Origin: JB111 sp049856175
GTDB lineage: Bacteria > Actinomycetota > Actinomycetes > Actinomycetales > Actinomycetaceae
Reading direction: 5' to 3'
DNA length: 64,000 bases
Assembly: GCF_049856175.1 (NCBI RefSeq)
Contig: NZ_JBNDNA010000010.1
Span: 98,163 to 162,162, forward strand
In this document: positions 33,601 through 41,630 of the stretch, one piece after another
Position numbering within the stretch: the stretch's first letter is position 1
Layout of the letters: each line of letters starts with the position of its first letter
Program-made: the position numbers and the translations under genes
The notes under the pieces: model-generated
Seen by the model: only the letters and a program-made list of their open reading frames with translations
Database searches by the model: none
What the model was told of the DNA's origin: nothing

Positions 33601-34866
33601 CTACCCCTTCTTGGCGCGGATGAGGTCCAGGGCGAGGGTCCCGCCGATGAGCGCCAGGCGCTCGCGCGGACCGGCGTCGTCCTCGAGCCGGATGACGTAG
33701 CGGTCCTTCCCGGAGAAGAAGCCGGCCGGCTGCCTCGAGACCGCTCCCAGCGGGCGTTCGCCGTCGAGGATCTCGAAGTCCTGGTCGAACCCTCGGCCGC
33801 CGATCTCGAGCAGGGGGCCGTCCGTCACTGCGATCTCGACCCGCGTGGAGAAGAACGCCATGCGCTGGACGACCTCCGCGAGCGGGGAGCCGTCGGGGTC
33901 GGTGAGGGTGTACCGGTCGCTGCCCCAGGCGAGCGTGTCCACCACGTGCATGAGGAGCGTGTCGTCCGCGTCGGCGACCTCGAACGACCGGCTGCCGAAC
34001 ATGCTCGAGCCCGTGGTGCGGACGTGTCCGACCACCTGCTCGTGCTCGTCGAGGATGTCGAAGTCGTTCGACAGGAACGAGGTCACCTGGTGCATGACGA
34101 CGACGTCCTGCTCGAGCAGAGCGGTGCTCCGGCCGCCGGAGGCCGGTGCCCCGTCGACGTGCGCGTGGTCCACGGGCGAGGCCGCGTCGTCGGGGGTGGT
34201 CGTGGGGCCGTGGCCGGCAGCGGCCGCCTCCCACGTGCCGGCCGTCGCGACGGCGGTGCCGTCCGCCGCGGGTGCGGGATCCACCGTCTCCTCGGGCAGC
34301 GGCTCCGGGTCGGTCGACCAGAACGTGAGGGCCTCGGCAACCCGGTCCGGGTGCGGGTGGTCCTCGTTGAGCATCTGCAGGCTGACGACGCTCAGGTGGG
34401 GTGCGGATCGGCGGTCAGTCACGAGGAGCACCGGCGTGGGACCGAGCTCGCCGCGCACCTCGGGCGAGCCCAGTGCCGAGCCGAGGGCGGCGAACAGCTG
34501 GAACTCCCACTCCTCGCGCTCGGCGTCGGTGACGTTCGTGCGCGCCCAGTGGTCGAGCTCGGTCTCGATGGCGCGCAGCTCGGCCGATGCCGGGGTATCG
34601 ACGGCCGGCCACCCGGCGGCCCACCAGTGGGCCCGGGCGTCGGTGCTGGAGTGGGCATCGGTGCTGGTGCCGGGGGCGGTGTCGACCGTGGTGTCGGAGC
34701 CGGGCGCGGTGGCCGGCGTTAGCACGGGCACCCATGACCTGCCGGACGAGTGCACGACGGCCGCCCCCGGAACGGTCCCGGGCTCCCGGCCGGCGACCAG
34801 CTCGTGGAACACGCGGGCGAGGGCCGCGCGCAGTCGGGGGGCGAGGCTCTCGAGGTAGGACTCCAC
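33601..34866 (-). CDS. LURP-one/tubby-like C-terminal domain protein
   Basis: A 421-aa protein. The N-terminal half has no recognised domain and contains Thr/Asp/Ala-rich stretches. The C-terminal half (about 235-415) fits the LURP-one-related beta-barrel: DVVVMHQVTSFLSNDFDILDEHEQVVGHV, SSMFGSRSFEVADADDTL and DRYVIRLED. Such domains bind membrane lipids or act in signalling in other organisms; function here is unknown. Start GTG 34866 has TACCGT 6 nt upstream. Confidence 0.7.
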   Translation of the reverse strand: MESYLESLAPRLRAALARVFHELVAGREPGTVPGAAVVHSSGRSWVPVLTPATAPGSDTTVDTAPGTSTDAHSSTDARAHWWAAGWPAVDTPASAELRAIETELDHWARTNVTDAEREEWEFQLFAALGSALGSPEVRGELGPTPVLLVTDRRSAPHLSVVSLQMLNEDHPHPDRVAEALTFWSTDPEPLPEETVDPAPAADGTAVATAGTWEAAAAGHGPTTTPDDAASPVDHAHVDGAPASGGRSTALLEQDVVVMHQVTSFLSNDFDILDEHEQVVGHVRTTGSSMFGSRSFEVADADDTLLMHVVDTLAWGSDRYTLTDPDGSPLAEVVQRMAFFSTRVEIAVTDGPLLEIGGRGFDQDFEILDGERPLGAVSRQPAGFFSGKDRYVIRLEDDAGPRERLALIGGTLALDLIRAKKG

Positions 34867-34872
34867 GCCGTC

Positions 34873-34878
34873 ACGGTA
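34873..34878 (-). promoter_or_regulatory. -10 of the LURP-like gene (leaderless)
   Basis: Minus-strand TACCGT is followed by 6 nt and the GTG at 34866. Confidence 0.45.
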
Positions 34879-34998
34879 GCCAGGCGAGGCGACCGCCGAC
34901 CCGGTTCACCGGGGGAGCGCTGTCCGCGCTCCGACCTGCCCCCTCGCGTCCGCACCGCCGCACAGGACCCCGGGGCTGCCCGCGTCGGTACGTGCTGG

Positions 34999-35004
34999 CA
35001 CGAT
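34999..35004 (+). promoter_or_regulatory. Putative leaderless -10 for the UvrA paralogue
   Basis: CACGAT is followed by 6 nt and the GTG ATG at 35011-35016, so the first codon of this message could be GTG 35011. Confidence 0.35.
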
Positions 35005-35013
35005 CGACGTGTG

Positions 35014-37521
35014 ATGGAGTCCGACGACCAGCCGGCCGAGATCCGTGTCCGGGGCGCCGCGGTCCACAACCTCAAGGGCGTCGACGTCGACATCCCGCTG
35101 CGGCGACTCGTCGGCATCGCGGGCGTCTCGGGCTCGGGGAAGTCCTCGCTCGCGATGGGCGTGCTCTACGCCGAGGGCTCCCGCCGCTACCTCGAGGCGC
35201 TCTCGACCTACACCCGTCGTCGCCTCGCGCAGGCGCCGCGCGCCGCCGTCGACTCGGTCGAGCACGTGCCGGCGGCCCTCGCCCTGCGGCAGCGGCCCGG
35301 CGTGCCCGGCGTCCGCTCGACCTTCGGCACGACCACCGAGCTCCTGAGCGTCCTACGGCTGATGTTCTCGCGGCTGGCGAGCCACCGCTGCCCGAACGGC
35401 CACGCGCACCCACCGACCCTCGACGTCGCCGCCGAGGTCCCCCTGACCTGCCCCCACTGCGGCGTGGTCTTCGACCCGCCGGGCGCCGAGGACCTCTCCT
35501 TCAACTCGGCCGGCGCCTGCCCCACGTGCGCGGGCACGTCGGTCGTGCGCGACGTCGACGACGCCACGCTCGTGCCCGATCCCTCCCTGACGATCGACGA
35601 GGGGGCCGTGCTGCCCTGGCGGACCTTCAACTTCAACGTCCAGCCCGACATCGTCCGCGAGATGGGTGTGCGCACCGACGTGCCCTACCGCGACCTCACC
35701 GACGACGAGCGGGCCGTCGTCCTCGACGGCCCCGAGGAGAAGCGGCACATCACCGTCTCCACCCGCAACGGCGTGCACGAGCTCGACTTCACGTTCCGCA
35801 ACGCGCGCCTGACCGTGACGAAGCAGCTCGAGCGCGCCACCGACGAGAAGCGGCTCGCCCGAGTCGGCAAGTTCCTGACCGTGGGTGTGTGCCGCGCGTG
35901 CGGCGGCACCCGCCTGTCGGAGGCGGCCCGCGCGCCGCGCATCGGGCCGGCCGGCCTGGCCGAGGTCACCGCGTACACCCTCGACGACGCCCTCGACTGG
36001 GCCGCGAGTGTCGAGTCCGCCCTGCCCGCCGACATGCGCCCGATGGCCGGCTCGCTGGTGACGAGCTTCCGCGACATGGGCGCCCGTCTCGTCGAGCTCG
36101 GCCTCGGCTACCTCTCGCTCGACCGCGCGGGCTCGACGCTCTCTACCGGCGAGCGGCAGCGCGCCCAGCTCGCGCGTGCGGTGCGCAACCGGACGACCGG
36201 CGTGCTCTATGTGCTCGACGAGCCGTCCATCGGCCTGCACCCCGCGAACGTCGAGGGGCTGCTGGGGGTCGTCCGCGACCTGCTCGCGGACGGCAACTCG
36301 GTGGTGCTCGTCGACCACGACGTCGCGGTGCTCCGCGAGGCGGACCACCTCGTCGAGATCGGACCGGGAGCCGGGGCCGACGGCGGTCGCGTGGTCGCAT
36401 CGGGCAGCGTCGCCGAGGTCACCGGCGCACGGGCGTCGAGGCTCGGCGGGTTCCTCGACGGCAGCGAGCCGGTGCTCGTCCGCGAGCGGACCCCGGCCGG
36501 GGACGTCTTCGCCGACGGCGCGATCCACCTCGGCACCGAGTGGATCCACACGGTCCACCCGCTCACCGTCGACGTGCCGCGCGCCCGGCTCACCGCCGTC
36601 ACCGGTGCCTCCGGGTCCGGGAAGACCACCCTCGTGCTCGAGGGCCTCGTCCCGGCGCTCGCCGCCGTCGCCGCGGGGGAGCGGCCCCCGGCGCACGTCA
36701 CCGACGTCGACCCGGCCGGCATCGAGCGCGTCCAGCTCGTCGACGCCACGCCGATCGGCATCAACGTCCGCTCGACCGTGGCCACCTACAGCGGCGCGAT
36801 GGACGAGCTGCGGCGCACGTTCGCAAAGGCGCCGTCCGCCGTCGAGCAGGGCCTCACGGCGGCTGACCTCTCGCACAACACCGGCTCGCTGCGGTGTCCG
36901 CGTTGCGAGGGCACCGGCCAGATCACGCTCGACGTCCAGTTCCTCCCCGACGTCGACATCGCCTGCCCCGACTGCGAGGGCACCCGGTACGCGCCGGAGG
37001 CGTTCCTCGTGCGGCGACCCGTACCGGGCGGCGGCGAGATCTCCCTGCCGGAGGTCCTCGCCCTCACCGCCGCCGAGGCGGCCGACGCGCTCGACGACGT
37101 GGCACCCGTGGCGCGGCGCCTGCGCACGCTGACGGACCTCGGGCTCGGTTACCTCACGCTCGGCGAGGCCACGCCCGCACTGTCCGGTGGCGAGGCGCAG
37201 CGCCTCAAGCTCTCCACCGAGCTCGGCCGCCGGCAGGGCGGCACCATGTTCGTCCTCGACGAGCCCAGCGTCGGGCTGCACCCGCTCGACGTCCGCGTCC
37301 TCCTCGCCGTCCTGCAGCGGCTGGTCGACCGCGGGGCGACCGTGGTCGTCATCGAGCACGACCTGGACCTCGTCGCGAACGCCGACCACGTCATCGACAT
37401 GGGGCCGGGCGGGGGCGAGGACGGCGGGCGGATCGTCGTCACCGGGACGCCCGAGCAGGTGGCCGCAGAGCCGGCCAGCCTCACCGGCCGCTACCTCGCT
37501 CGCCACCTCGGGCAGGAGTGA
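35014..37521 (+). CDS. UvrA-like ABC ATPase (UvrA2 type)
   Basis: An 835-aa paralogue of UvrA with two ABC modules. The first has Walker A GVSGSGKSS at 37-45 and signature LSTGERQRAQLARA near 375; the second has GASGSGKTT near 530 and LSGGEAQRLKLSTEL near 723 with Walker B MFVLDEPSVGL. Two zinc modules are seen, CPHC...CPTC near 145-172 and CPRC...CPDC near 627-652. The usual UvrA is about 950 aa; the shorter length fits the UvrA2/drug-resistance subgroup, which lacks the UvrB-interaction region. GTG 35011 just before the ATG may be the true first codon. Confidence 0.88.
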   Translation: MESDDQPAEIRVRGAAVHNLKGVDVDIPLRRLVGIAGVSGSGKSSLAMGVLYAEGSRRYLEALSTYTRRRLAQAPRAAVDSVEHVPAALALRQRPGVPGVRSTFGTTTELLSVLRLMFSRLASHRCPNGHAHPPTLDVAAEVPLTCPHCGVVFDPPGAEDLSFNSAGACPTCAGTSVVRDVDDATLVPDPSLTIDEGAVLPWRTFNFNVQPDIVREMGVRTDVPYRDLTDDERAVVLDGPEEKRHITVSTRNGVHELDFTFRNARLTVTKQLERATDEKRLARVGKFLTVGVCRACGGTRLSEAARAPRIGPAGLAEVTAYTLDDALDWAASVESALPADMRPMAGSLVTSFRDMGARLVELGLGYLSLDRAGSTLSTGERQRAQLARAVRNRTTGVLYVLDEPSIGLHPANVEGLLGVVRDLLADGNSVVLVDHDVAVLREADHLVEIGPGAGADGGRVVASGSVAEVTGARASRLGGFLDGSEPVLVRERTPAGDVFADGAIHLGTEWIHTVHPLTVDVPRARLTAVTGASGSGKTTLVLEGLVPALAAVAAGERPPAHVTDVDPAGIERVQLVDATPIGINVRSTVATYSGAMDELRRTFAKAPSAVEQGLTAADLSHNTGSLRCPRCEGTGQITLDVQFLPDVDIACPDCEGTRYAPEAFLVRRPVPGGGEISLPEVLALTAAEAADALDDVAPVARRLRTLTDLGLGYLTLGEATPALSGGEAQRLKLSTELGRRQGGTMFVLDEPSVGLHPLDVRVLLAVLQRLVDRGATVVVIEHDLDLVANADHVIDMGPGGGEDGGRIVVTGTPEQVAAEPASLTGRYLARHLGQE

Positions 37522-37545
37522 GACAAGGGCCGGCAGGCGACGCCG

Positions 37546-37977
37546 TCACTGCTGCGGGGAGGGCGAGTCGACGTAGCGCACGGTATGGACGACGAGCCCG
37601 TCGATCCGAACGACGTCGCGCGGGTTCGCGGTGAACAGGGGAAGCCCTCGGGACATCGCCGTCGCCGCGATCAGGGCGTCGTAGGCGCGCGCCGCCGGCT
37701 TCCGACCCTGTGCTCGCAGAGAGGCGGCGACGATCCCGAACGTCCGCGCAGCGGCCGCGTCGAACGGGATCGGTTCGAAGTCCGCCTCGGCCTGCTGCAG
37801 GTGTGCCATACGCGCTGCGCGTTCGTCGTCGGTCCGTGCGACGTGGGGCCCCACCGAGAGCTCGGCGAGAGAGACTGCTGTGATGCTCGGCTCTGCGGGG
37901 AGGCTCTCGGGGTCCAGGAGCGCGAGGTCGATCAGCGCCGACGTGTCGAGCACCCCGTGCTCGCTCGCGTGAGTCAC
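37546..37977 (-). CDS. vapC: VapC-family PIN-domain toxin
   Basis: A 143-aa PIN ribonuclease. Acidic active-site residues are visible in VLDTSALIDLALL (Asp10), the Glu of SLAELSVG near 43, and YDALIAATA near 98 (Asp), plus PLFTANPRDV near 115. The GTG start overlaps the stop of the antitoxin gene. Targets (tRNA, rRNA or mRNA) cannot be deduced. Confidence 0.92.
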   Translation of the reverse strand: MTHASEHGVLDTSALIDLALLDPESLPAEPSITAVSLAELSVGPHVARTDDERAARMAHLQQAEADFEPIPFDAAAARTFGIVAASLRAQGRKPAARAYDALIAATAMSRGLPLFTANPRDVVRIDGLVVHTVRYVDSPSPQQ

Positions 37978-38210
37978 AGGGACGGGTCGATGCGTTCGTC
38001 GAGGTCGTCGAGCAGACGAACCGGATCTACCCGCGGCAGGGAGGCGCGGCGCGCGATGAGCTCCTCCACGCGGGAGGCGCGGCGGGGAAGCGGAGACACC
38101 GAGGCGACGGGGGAGCCGTCCCGAGTCACGATCAGCGTCTCGCCGCGCTCGACCCGGCGCAGCACCTCTGCGCTGCGGTTCCGTAGGTCCCGCACCGTCA
38201 CTCCGTCCAC
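37974..38210 (-). CDS. vapB: Phd/YefM-type antitoxin (VapB)
   Basis: A 78-aa antitoxin of the Phd/YefM fold. VTVRDLRNRSAEVLRRVERGE begins the DNA-binding domain and TLIVTRDGSPVASVSP is the diagnostic second half, while the acidic C-terminus (PVRLLDDLDERIDPSL) should bind VapC. The GTG at 38210 lies 6 nt after TACGTT, with no Shine-Dalgarno, so the mRNA is probably leaderless. A 22-bp palindrome sits immediately upstream. Confidence 0.9.
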   Translation of the reverse strand: MDGVTVRDLRNRSAEVLRRVERGETLIVTRDGSPVASVSPLPRRASRVEELIARRASLPRVDPVRLLDDLDERIDPSL

Positions 38211-38216
38211 AGCCCC

Positions 38217-38238
38217 AACGTATCACCGGTGATACGTT
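38217..38238 (-). promoter_or_regulatory. 22-bp palindromic operator of vapBC
   Basis: AACGTATCACC followed by its exact reverse complement gives a perfect 22-bp palindrome. It overlaps the TACGTT -10 hexamer (minus strand) located 6 nt before the vapB GTG, a clear site for VapB/VapBC autorepression. It is AT-rich compared with its surroundings. Confidence 0.7.
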
Positions 38239-38361
38239 CGGGATAGGTCCGCCTCGGCGACGACGTGCAGCGGACGCACATCGGCGATCGTTCACGACCG
38301 AACCTGCGCGGGTCCCTGCACCTGGCTCGCAGTCGCGCGGACGTGCGCCGGGCGCCGATCG

Positions 38362-38367
38362 GATAAT
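38362..38367 (+). promoter_or_regulatory. Likely -10 for icd
   Basis: GATAAT (overlapping TAATCT at 38364) is the most AT-rich hexamer in the region and would start a leader of about 40 nt with GAGGAAGAGG before the icd ATG. Confidence 0.45.
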
Positions 38368-38414
38368 CTCGACATCGAACCATCCCCGGCACCCGAGGAA
38401 GAGGCAGCACGACG

Positions 38415-40625
38415 ATGTCCACGATCATCTTCACGCTCACCGACGAGGCGCCGCGCCTGGCGACCTACTCCTTCAAGCCGATCGTCGAGGCCTACGTGCG
38501 CGCCGCGGGCATCGAGGTCGAGTCCCGGGACATCTCCCTGGCGGGCCGCATCCTCGCGGCGTTCAGCGACCGGCTCCCCGCCGACCAGGTCGTCTCCGAC
38601 TCCCTCGCCGAGCTCGGCGAGCTGGCGCGTCGCCCCGAGGCGAACATCATCAAGCTGCCCAACATCTCGGCCTCCCAGCCCCAGCTCCGCGCCGCGATCG
38701 CCGAGCTGCGCGAGCAGGGCGTCGACCTGCCCGACTACCCGGAGTCCACGGACACCCCCGAGGACGCCGACGTCCGCGCGCGCTACGACGCCGTCAAGGG
38801 CTCGGCGGTCAACCCGGTCCTCCGCGAGGGCAACTCGGACCGCCGGGCGCCCGCCGCCGTGAAGAACTACGTCAAGGCCCACCCGCACCGCATGGGGGAG
38901 TGGTCGGCCGACTCGCGCACGAACGTCGCAACGATGGACGCCGCGGACTTCCGGCACAACGAGCAGTCCGTCGTCGTCCCGGCCGAGGACGTCCTCCAGA
39001 TCCGCCACGTCGCGGCCGACGGCACCGCCACCGTCCTCAAGGAGCGCGTACCCGTCCTGGCCGGGGAGGTCGTGGACTCCTCGTTCCTGTCGGCGGCCGC
39101 GCTCGACCTGTTCCTCGCGGAGCAGGTGGCGCGCGCCAAGGACGAGGGCGTCCTGTTCTCCGTCCACCTCAAGGCCACGATGATGAAGGTCTCCGACCCG
39201 ATCATCTTCGGCCACGTGGTCCGCGCCTTCCTCGCCGACGTCTTCGGTCGCTACGGCGACGACCTCGCCGCCGCCGGCCTCAGCGCGAACGACGGCCTCG
39301 GCGCGATCTACGCCGGCCTGGCCGACCTCCCGAACGGCGAGGAGATCCGCAGCGCGATCGACGCCGCGATCGCCGACGGCCCGGACCTCGCGATGGTCGA
39401 CTCGGACAGGGGCATCACCAACCTGCACGTGCCGTCCGACGTCATCGTCGACGCGTCCATGCCCGCGATGATCCGCACGTCGGGACACATGTGGGGCCCC
39501 GACGGCGACGAGCACGACACGCTCGCCGTCATCCCCGACTCGTCCTACGCCGGCGTCTACCAGGCCGTCATCGAGGACTGCCGCGCCAACGGCGCCTTCG
39601 ACCCGACGACCATGGGCACCGTGCCCAACGTGGGGCTCATGGCGCAGAAGGCCGAGGAGTACGGGTCGCACGACAAGACCTTCGAGATCCGGGCGCCGGG
39701 CACGGTCGAGGTCGTCGACTCGGCCGGGGCGGTACTCATGTCCCACGACGTCGAGGCCGGCGACATCTGGCGGGCCTGCCAGACCAAGGACGCCCCGATC
39801 CGCGACTGGGTGCGCCTCGCCGTCGCCCGTGCCCGCGCGACCGGTGTGCCCGCGGTGTTCTGGCTCGACGAGTCGCGTGCGCACGACCGCAACCTCATCG
39901 GACTCGTGCGCACCTACCTCGCGGAGCACGACACCGAGGGCCTGACGATCGAGATCATGGACCCGGTCGCCGCGACCCGGTACTCGGTGGAGCGCATCCG
40001 CCGCGGCGAGGACACGATCTCCGTGACCGGCAACGTCCTGCGCGACTACAACACCGACCTCTTCCCGATCCTCGAGCTCGGCACGAGCGCGAAGATGCTC
40101 TCGGTCGTCCCACTGATGAACGGCGGCGGCCTGTTCGAGACCGGTGCCGGCGGCTCCGCCCCGAAGCACGTGCAGCAGCTCGTGAAGGAGAACTACCTTC
40201 GCTGGGACTCGCTGGGGGAGTTCCTCGCGCTGGCCGAGTCGCTGCGGCACCTCGCGGGCGTCGACGGCAACGCCGGCGCGCGGGTCCTCGGTGACGCGCT
40301 CGACCGCGCCACCGAGAAGCTCCTCCACGAGGGTCGGTCACCGGCGCGGCGCCTGGGCCAGATCGACAACCGCGGCTCGCACGCCTGGCTGGCGACCTAC
40401 TGGGCGGCCGAGCTCGCGGCGCAGACCGAGGACCCTGCCCTCGCCGAGCGGTTCGGCCCGGTCGCCGCGCAGCTGGCCGAGCAGATCGAGTCGATCGACG
40501 CCGAGCTCATCGCCGCCCAGGGCGACCCGACCGACATCGGCGGCTACTACCGGCCCGACGAGGCCAAGGCGTCCGCAGTCATGCGCCCGTCCACGACCCT
40601 CAACGCGATCATCGACGCGGTCTGA
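38415..40625 (+). CDS. icd: NADP-dependent isocitrate dehydrogenase, monomeric type
   Basis: Oxidatively decarboxylates isocitrate to 2-oxoglutarate in the TCA cycle, giving NADPH. The 736-aa length and the start MSTIIFTLTDEAPRLATYSF identify the large monomeric family rather than the 45-kDa dimer. Typical segments include KLPNISASQPQLRAAIAEL near 80-98, GSAVNPVLREGNSDRRAP near 130, HLKATMMKVSDPIIFGHVV near 252 and ETGAGGSAPKHVQQL near 575. It is a single-gene transcript, complete, and ends about 100 bp before an assembly gap. Confidence 0.97.
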   Translation: MSTIIFTLTDEAPRLATYSFKPIVEAYVRAAGIEVESRDISLAGRILAAFSDRLPADQVVSDSLAELGELARRPEANIIKLPNISASQPQLRAAIAELREQGVDLPDYPESTDTPEDADVRARYDAVKGSAVNPVLREGNSDRRAPAAVKNYVKAHPHRMGEWSADSRTNVATMDAADFRHNEQSVVVPAEDVLQIRHVAADGTATVLKERVPVLAGEVVDSSFLSAAALDLFLAEQVARAKDEGVLFSVHLKATMMKVSDPIIFGHVVRAFLADVFGRYGDDLAAAGLSANDGLGAIYAGLADLPNGEEIRSAIDAAIADGPDLAMVDSDRGITNLHVPSDVIVDASMPAMIRTSGHMWGPDGDEHDTLAVIPDSSYAGVYQAVIEDCRANGAFDPTTMGTVPNVGLMAQKAEEYGSHDKTFEIRAPGTVEVVDSAGAVLMSHDVEAGDIWRACQTKDAPIRDWVRLAVARARATGVPAVFWLDESRAHDRNLIGLVRTYLAEHDTEGLTIEIMDPVAATRYSVERIRRGEDTISVTGNVLRDYNTDLFPILELGTSAKMLSVVPLMNGGGLFETGAGGSAPKHVQQLVKENYLRWDSLGEFLALAESLRHLAGVDGNAGARVLGDALDRATEKLLHEGRSPARRLGQIDNRGSHAWLATYWAAELAAQTEDPALAERFGPVAAQLAEQIESIDAELIAAQGDPTDIGGYYRPDEAKASAVMRPSTTLNAIIDAV

Positions 40626-40826
40626 GGACCGGGCCGACCCTGGTCGACGCGACCGCGGGCGCCCCCCCAAAAGTGGGAGGACGCGGGCGTTTCCTGGGGG
40701 CGTCTGCCCTTTTCAGCGAAAGNNNNNNNNNNCGTTTGAAGGCCCGGACCACCCTTGTTAAACCAGCCCCCTCCCCCCACCCAGGGGGGGGCCGCCCGCG
40801 TTCGCGTCCGGGGTGCGTCGGCCTTG
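40626..40826. other. Low-quality inverted-repeat region between icd and msrA
   Basis: The bases left of the gap (about 40636-40722) and right of it (about 40733-40826) are imperfect inverted copies of each other, with homopolymer runs (C7, G8) not seen elsewhere. This looks like a long terminator-type hairpin between convergent genes that defeated sequencing, with error-rich flanks. No gene is present. Confidence 0.5.
40723..40732. other. Assembly gap (10 N)
   Basis: Ten unknown bases lie at the centre of an inverted-repeat region. The true length of the gap is not given by the sequence. Confidence 0.99.
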
Positions 40827-41474
40827 TCAGGCGACGTTGCAGGTCAGCCCGTTGGGACCGTGGTTGCAGTAGCCGGCCGGGTTCTTCTCCAGGTACTGCT
40901 GGTGGTAGTCCTCCGCCGCGTAGAACGGGCGGTCGCCGAACGGCTCGATCTCGGTGGTGATCGCCCCGCCGCCGACCTCGTCGATCGCGGCCTGGAACGT
41001 CGCGCGGGTGCGCTCGGCGGCCTCGCGCTGCTCCTCGGTGGTCCACCAGATCGCTGAGCGGTACTGCGAGCCGACGTCGTTGCCCTGGCGGTCCTTCGTC
41101 GTCGGGTCGTGGTTCTCCCAGAAGGCCTTGAACAGCTCGTCGGCCGACACGACCGCGGGGTCGTAGGCCACGAGGGCGGCCTCGGCGTGCCCCGTCATCG
41201 CGGTGCAGACCTCCTCGTAGGTGGGGTGCGGCGTGTAGCCGCCGGTGTAGCCGACCGCGGTGCCGACGACCCCGGGGATGCGCCAGAAGATGCGCTCGAC
41301 GCCCCAGAAGCAGCCCATGGCGACGTAGAGCTCCCGGGTGCCCTCGGGCCACGGGCCGGTCAGGGGAGCGTCGAGGACGATGTTGCGCGCGGGCGGCGTG
41401 TAGGCGGGCGAGGACCGACCCGGGAGCGCGGTCTCCGGCGAGGTCGGTCGTGGGGTGCGGGCGAACAGGTTCAT
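40827..41474 (-). CDS. msrA: Peptide methionine sulfoxide reductase MsrA
   Basis: Reduces methionine-S-sulfoxide in proteins, using the catalytic Cys55 in VAMGCFWGVERIF. Other hallmarks are GYTGGYTPHPTYEEVC, HAEAALVAYDPAVV and the C-terminal NPAGYCNHGPNGLTCNV with the recycling cysteines. The 215-aa length is normal for the form with an N-terminal extension (about 45 residues). The ATG at 41474 is preceded by GGAGAGGG. It is convergent with icd across the assembly gap. Confidence 0.95.
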   Translation of the reverse strand: MNLFARTPRPTSPETALPGRSSPAYTPPARNIVLDAPLTGPWPEGTRELYVAMGCFWGVERIFWRIPGVVGTAVGYTGGYTPHPTYEEVCTAMTGHAEAALVAYDPAVVSADELFKAFWENHDPTTKDRQGNDVGSQYRSAIWWTTEEQREAAERTRATFQAAIDEVGGGAITTEIEPFGDRPFYAAEDYHQQYLEKNPAGYCNHGPNGLTCNVA

Positions 41475-41630
41475 GAACCCTCTCCTGGTCGGGCGCCTCG
41501 CGGCGCTGGGTCCCTCGTGCGGCGGTGCGCCCCCCGCGGTCGCGGGCGGAGCGTCGCCCGGTCCAACCGGTCCGGTGCGGACGTTGTTCCCGAACTACGC
41601 TGAAGCACCCACCGACGACGAAGGACGCCC

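Noticed and set aside
38217..38238. LexA (SOS) box
   Set aside because: The palindrome lacks the GAAC-N4-GTTC pattern and its placement over the vapB promoter fits an autorepression operator.
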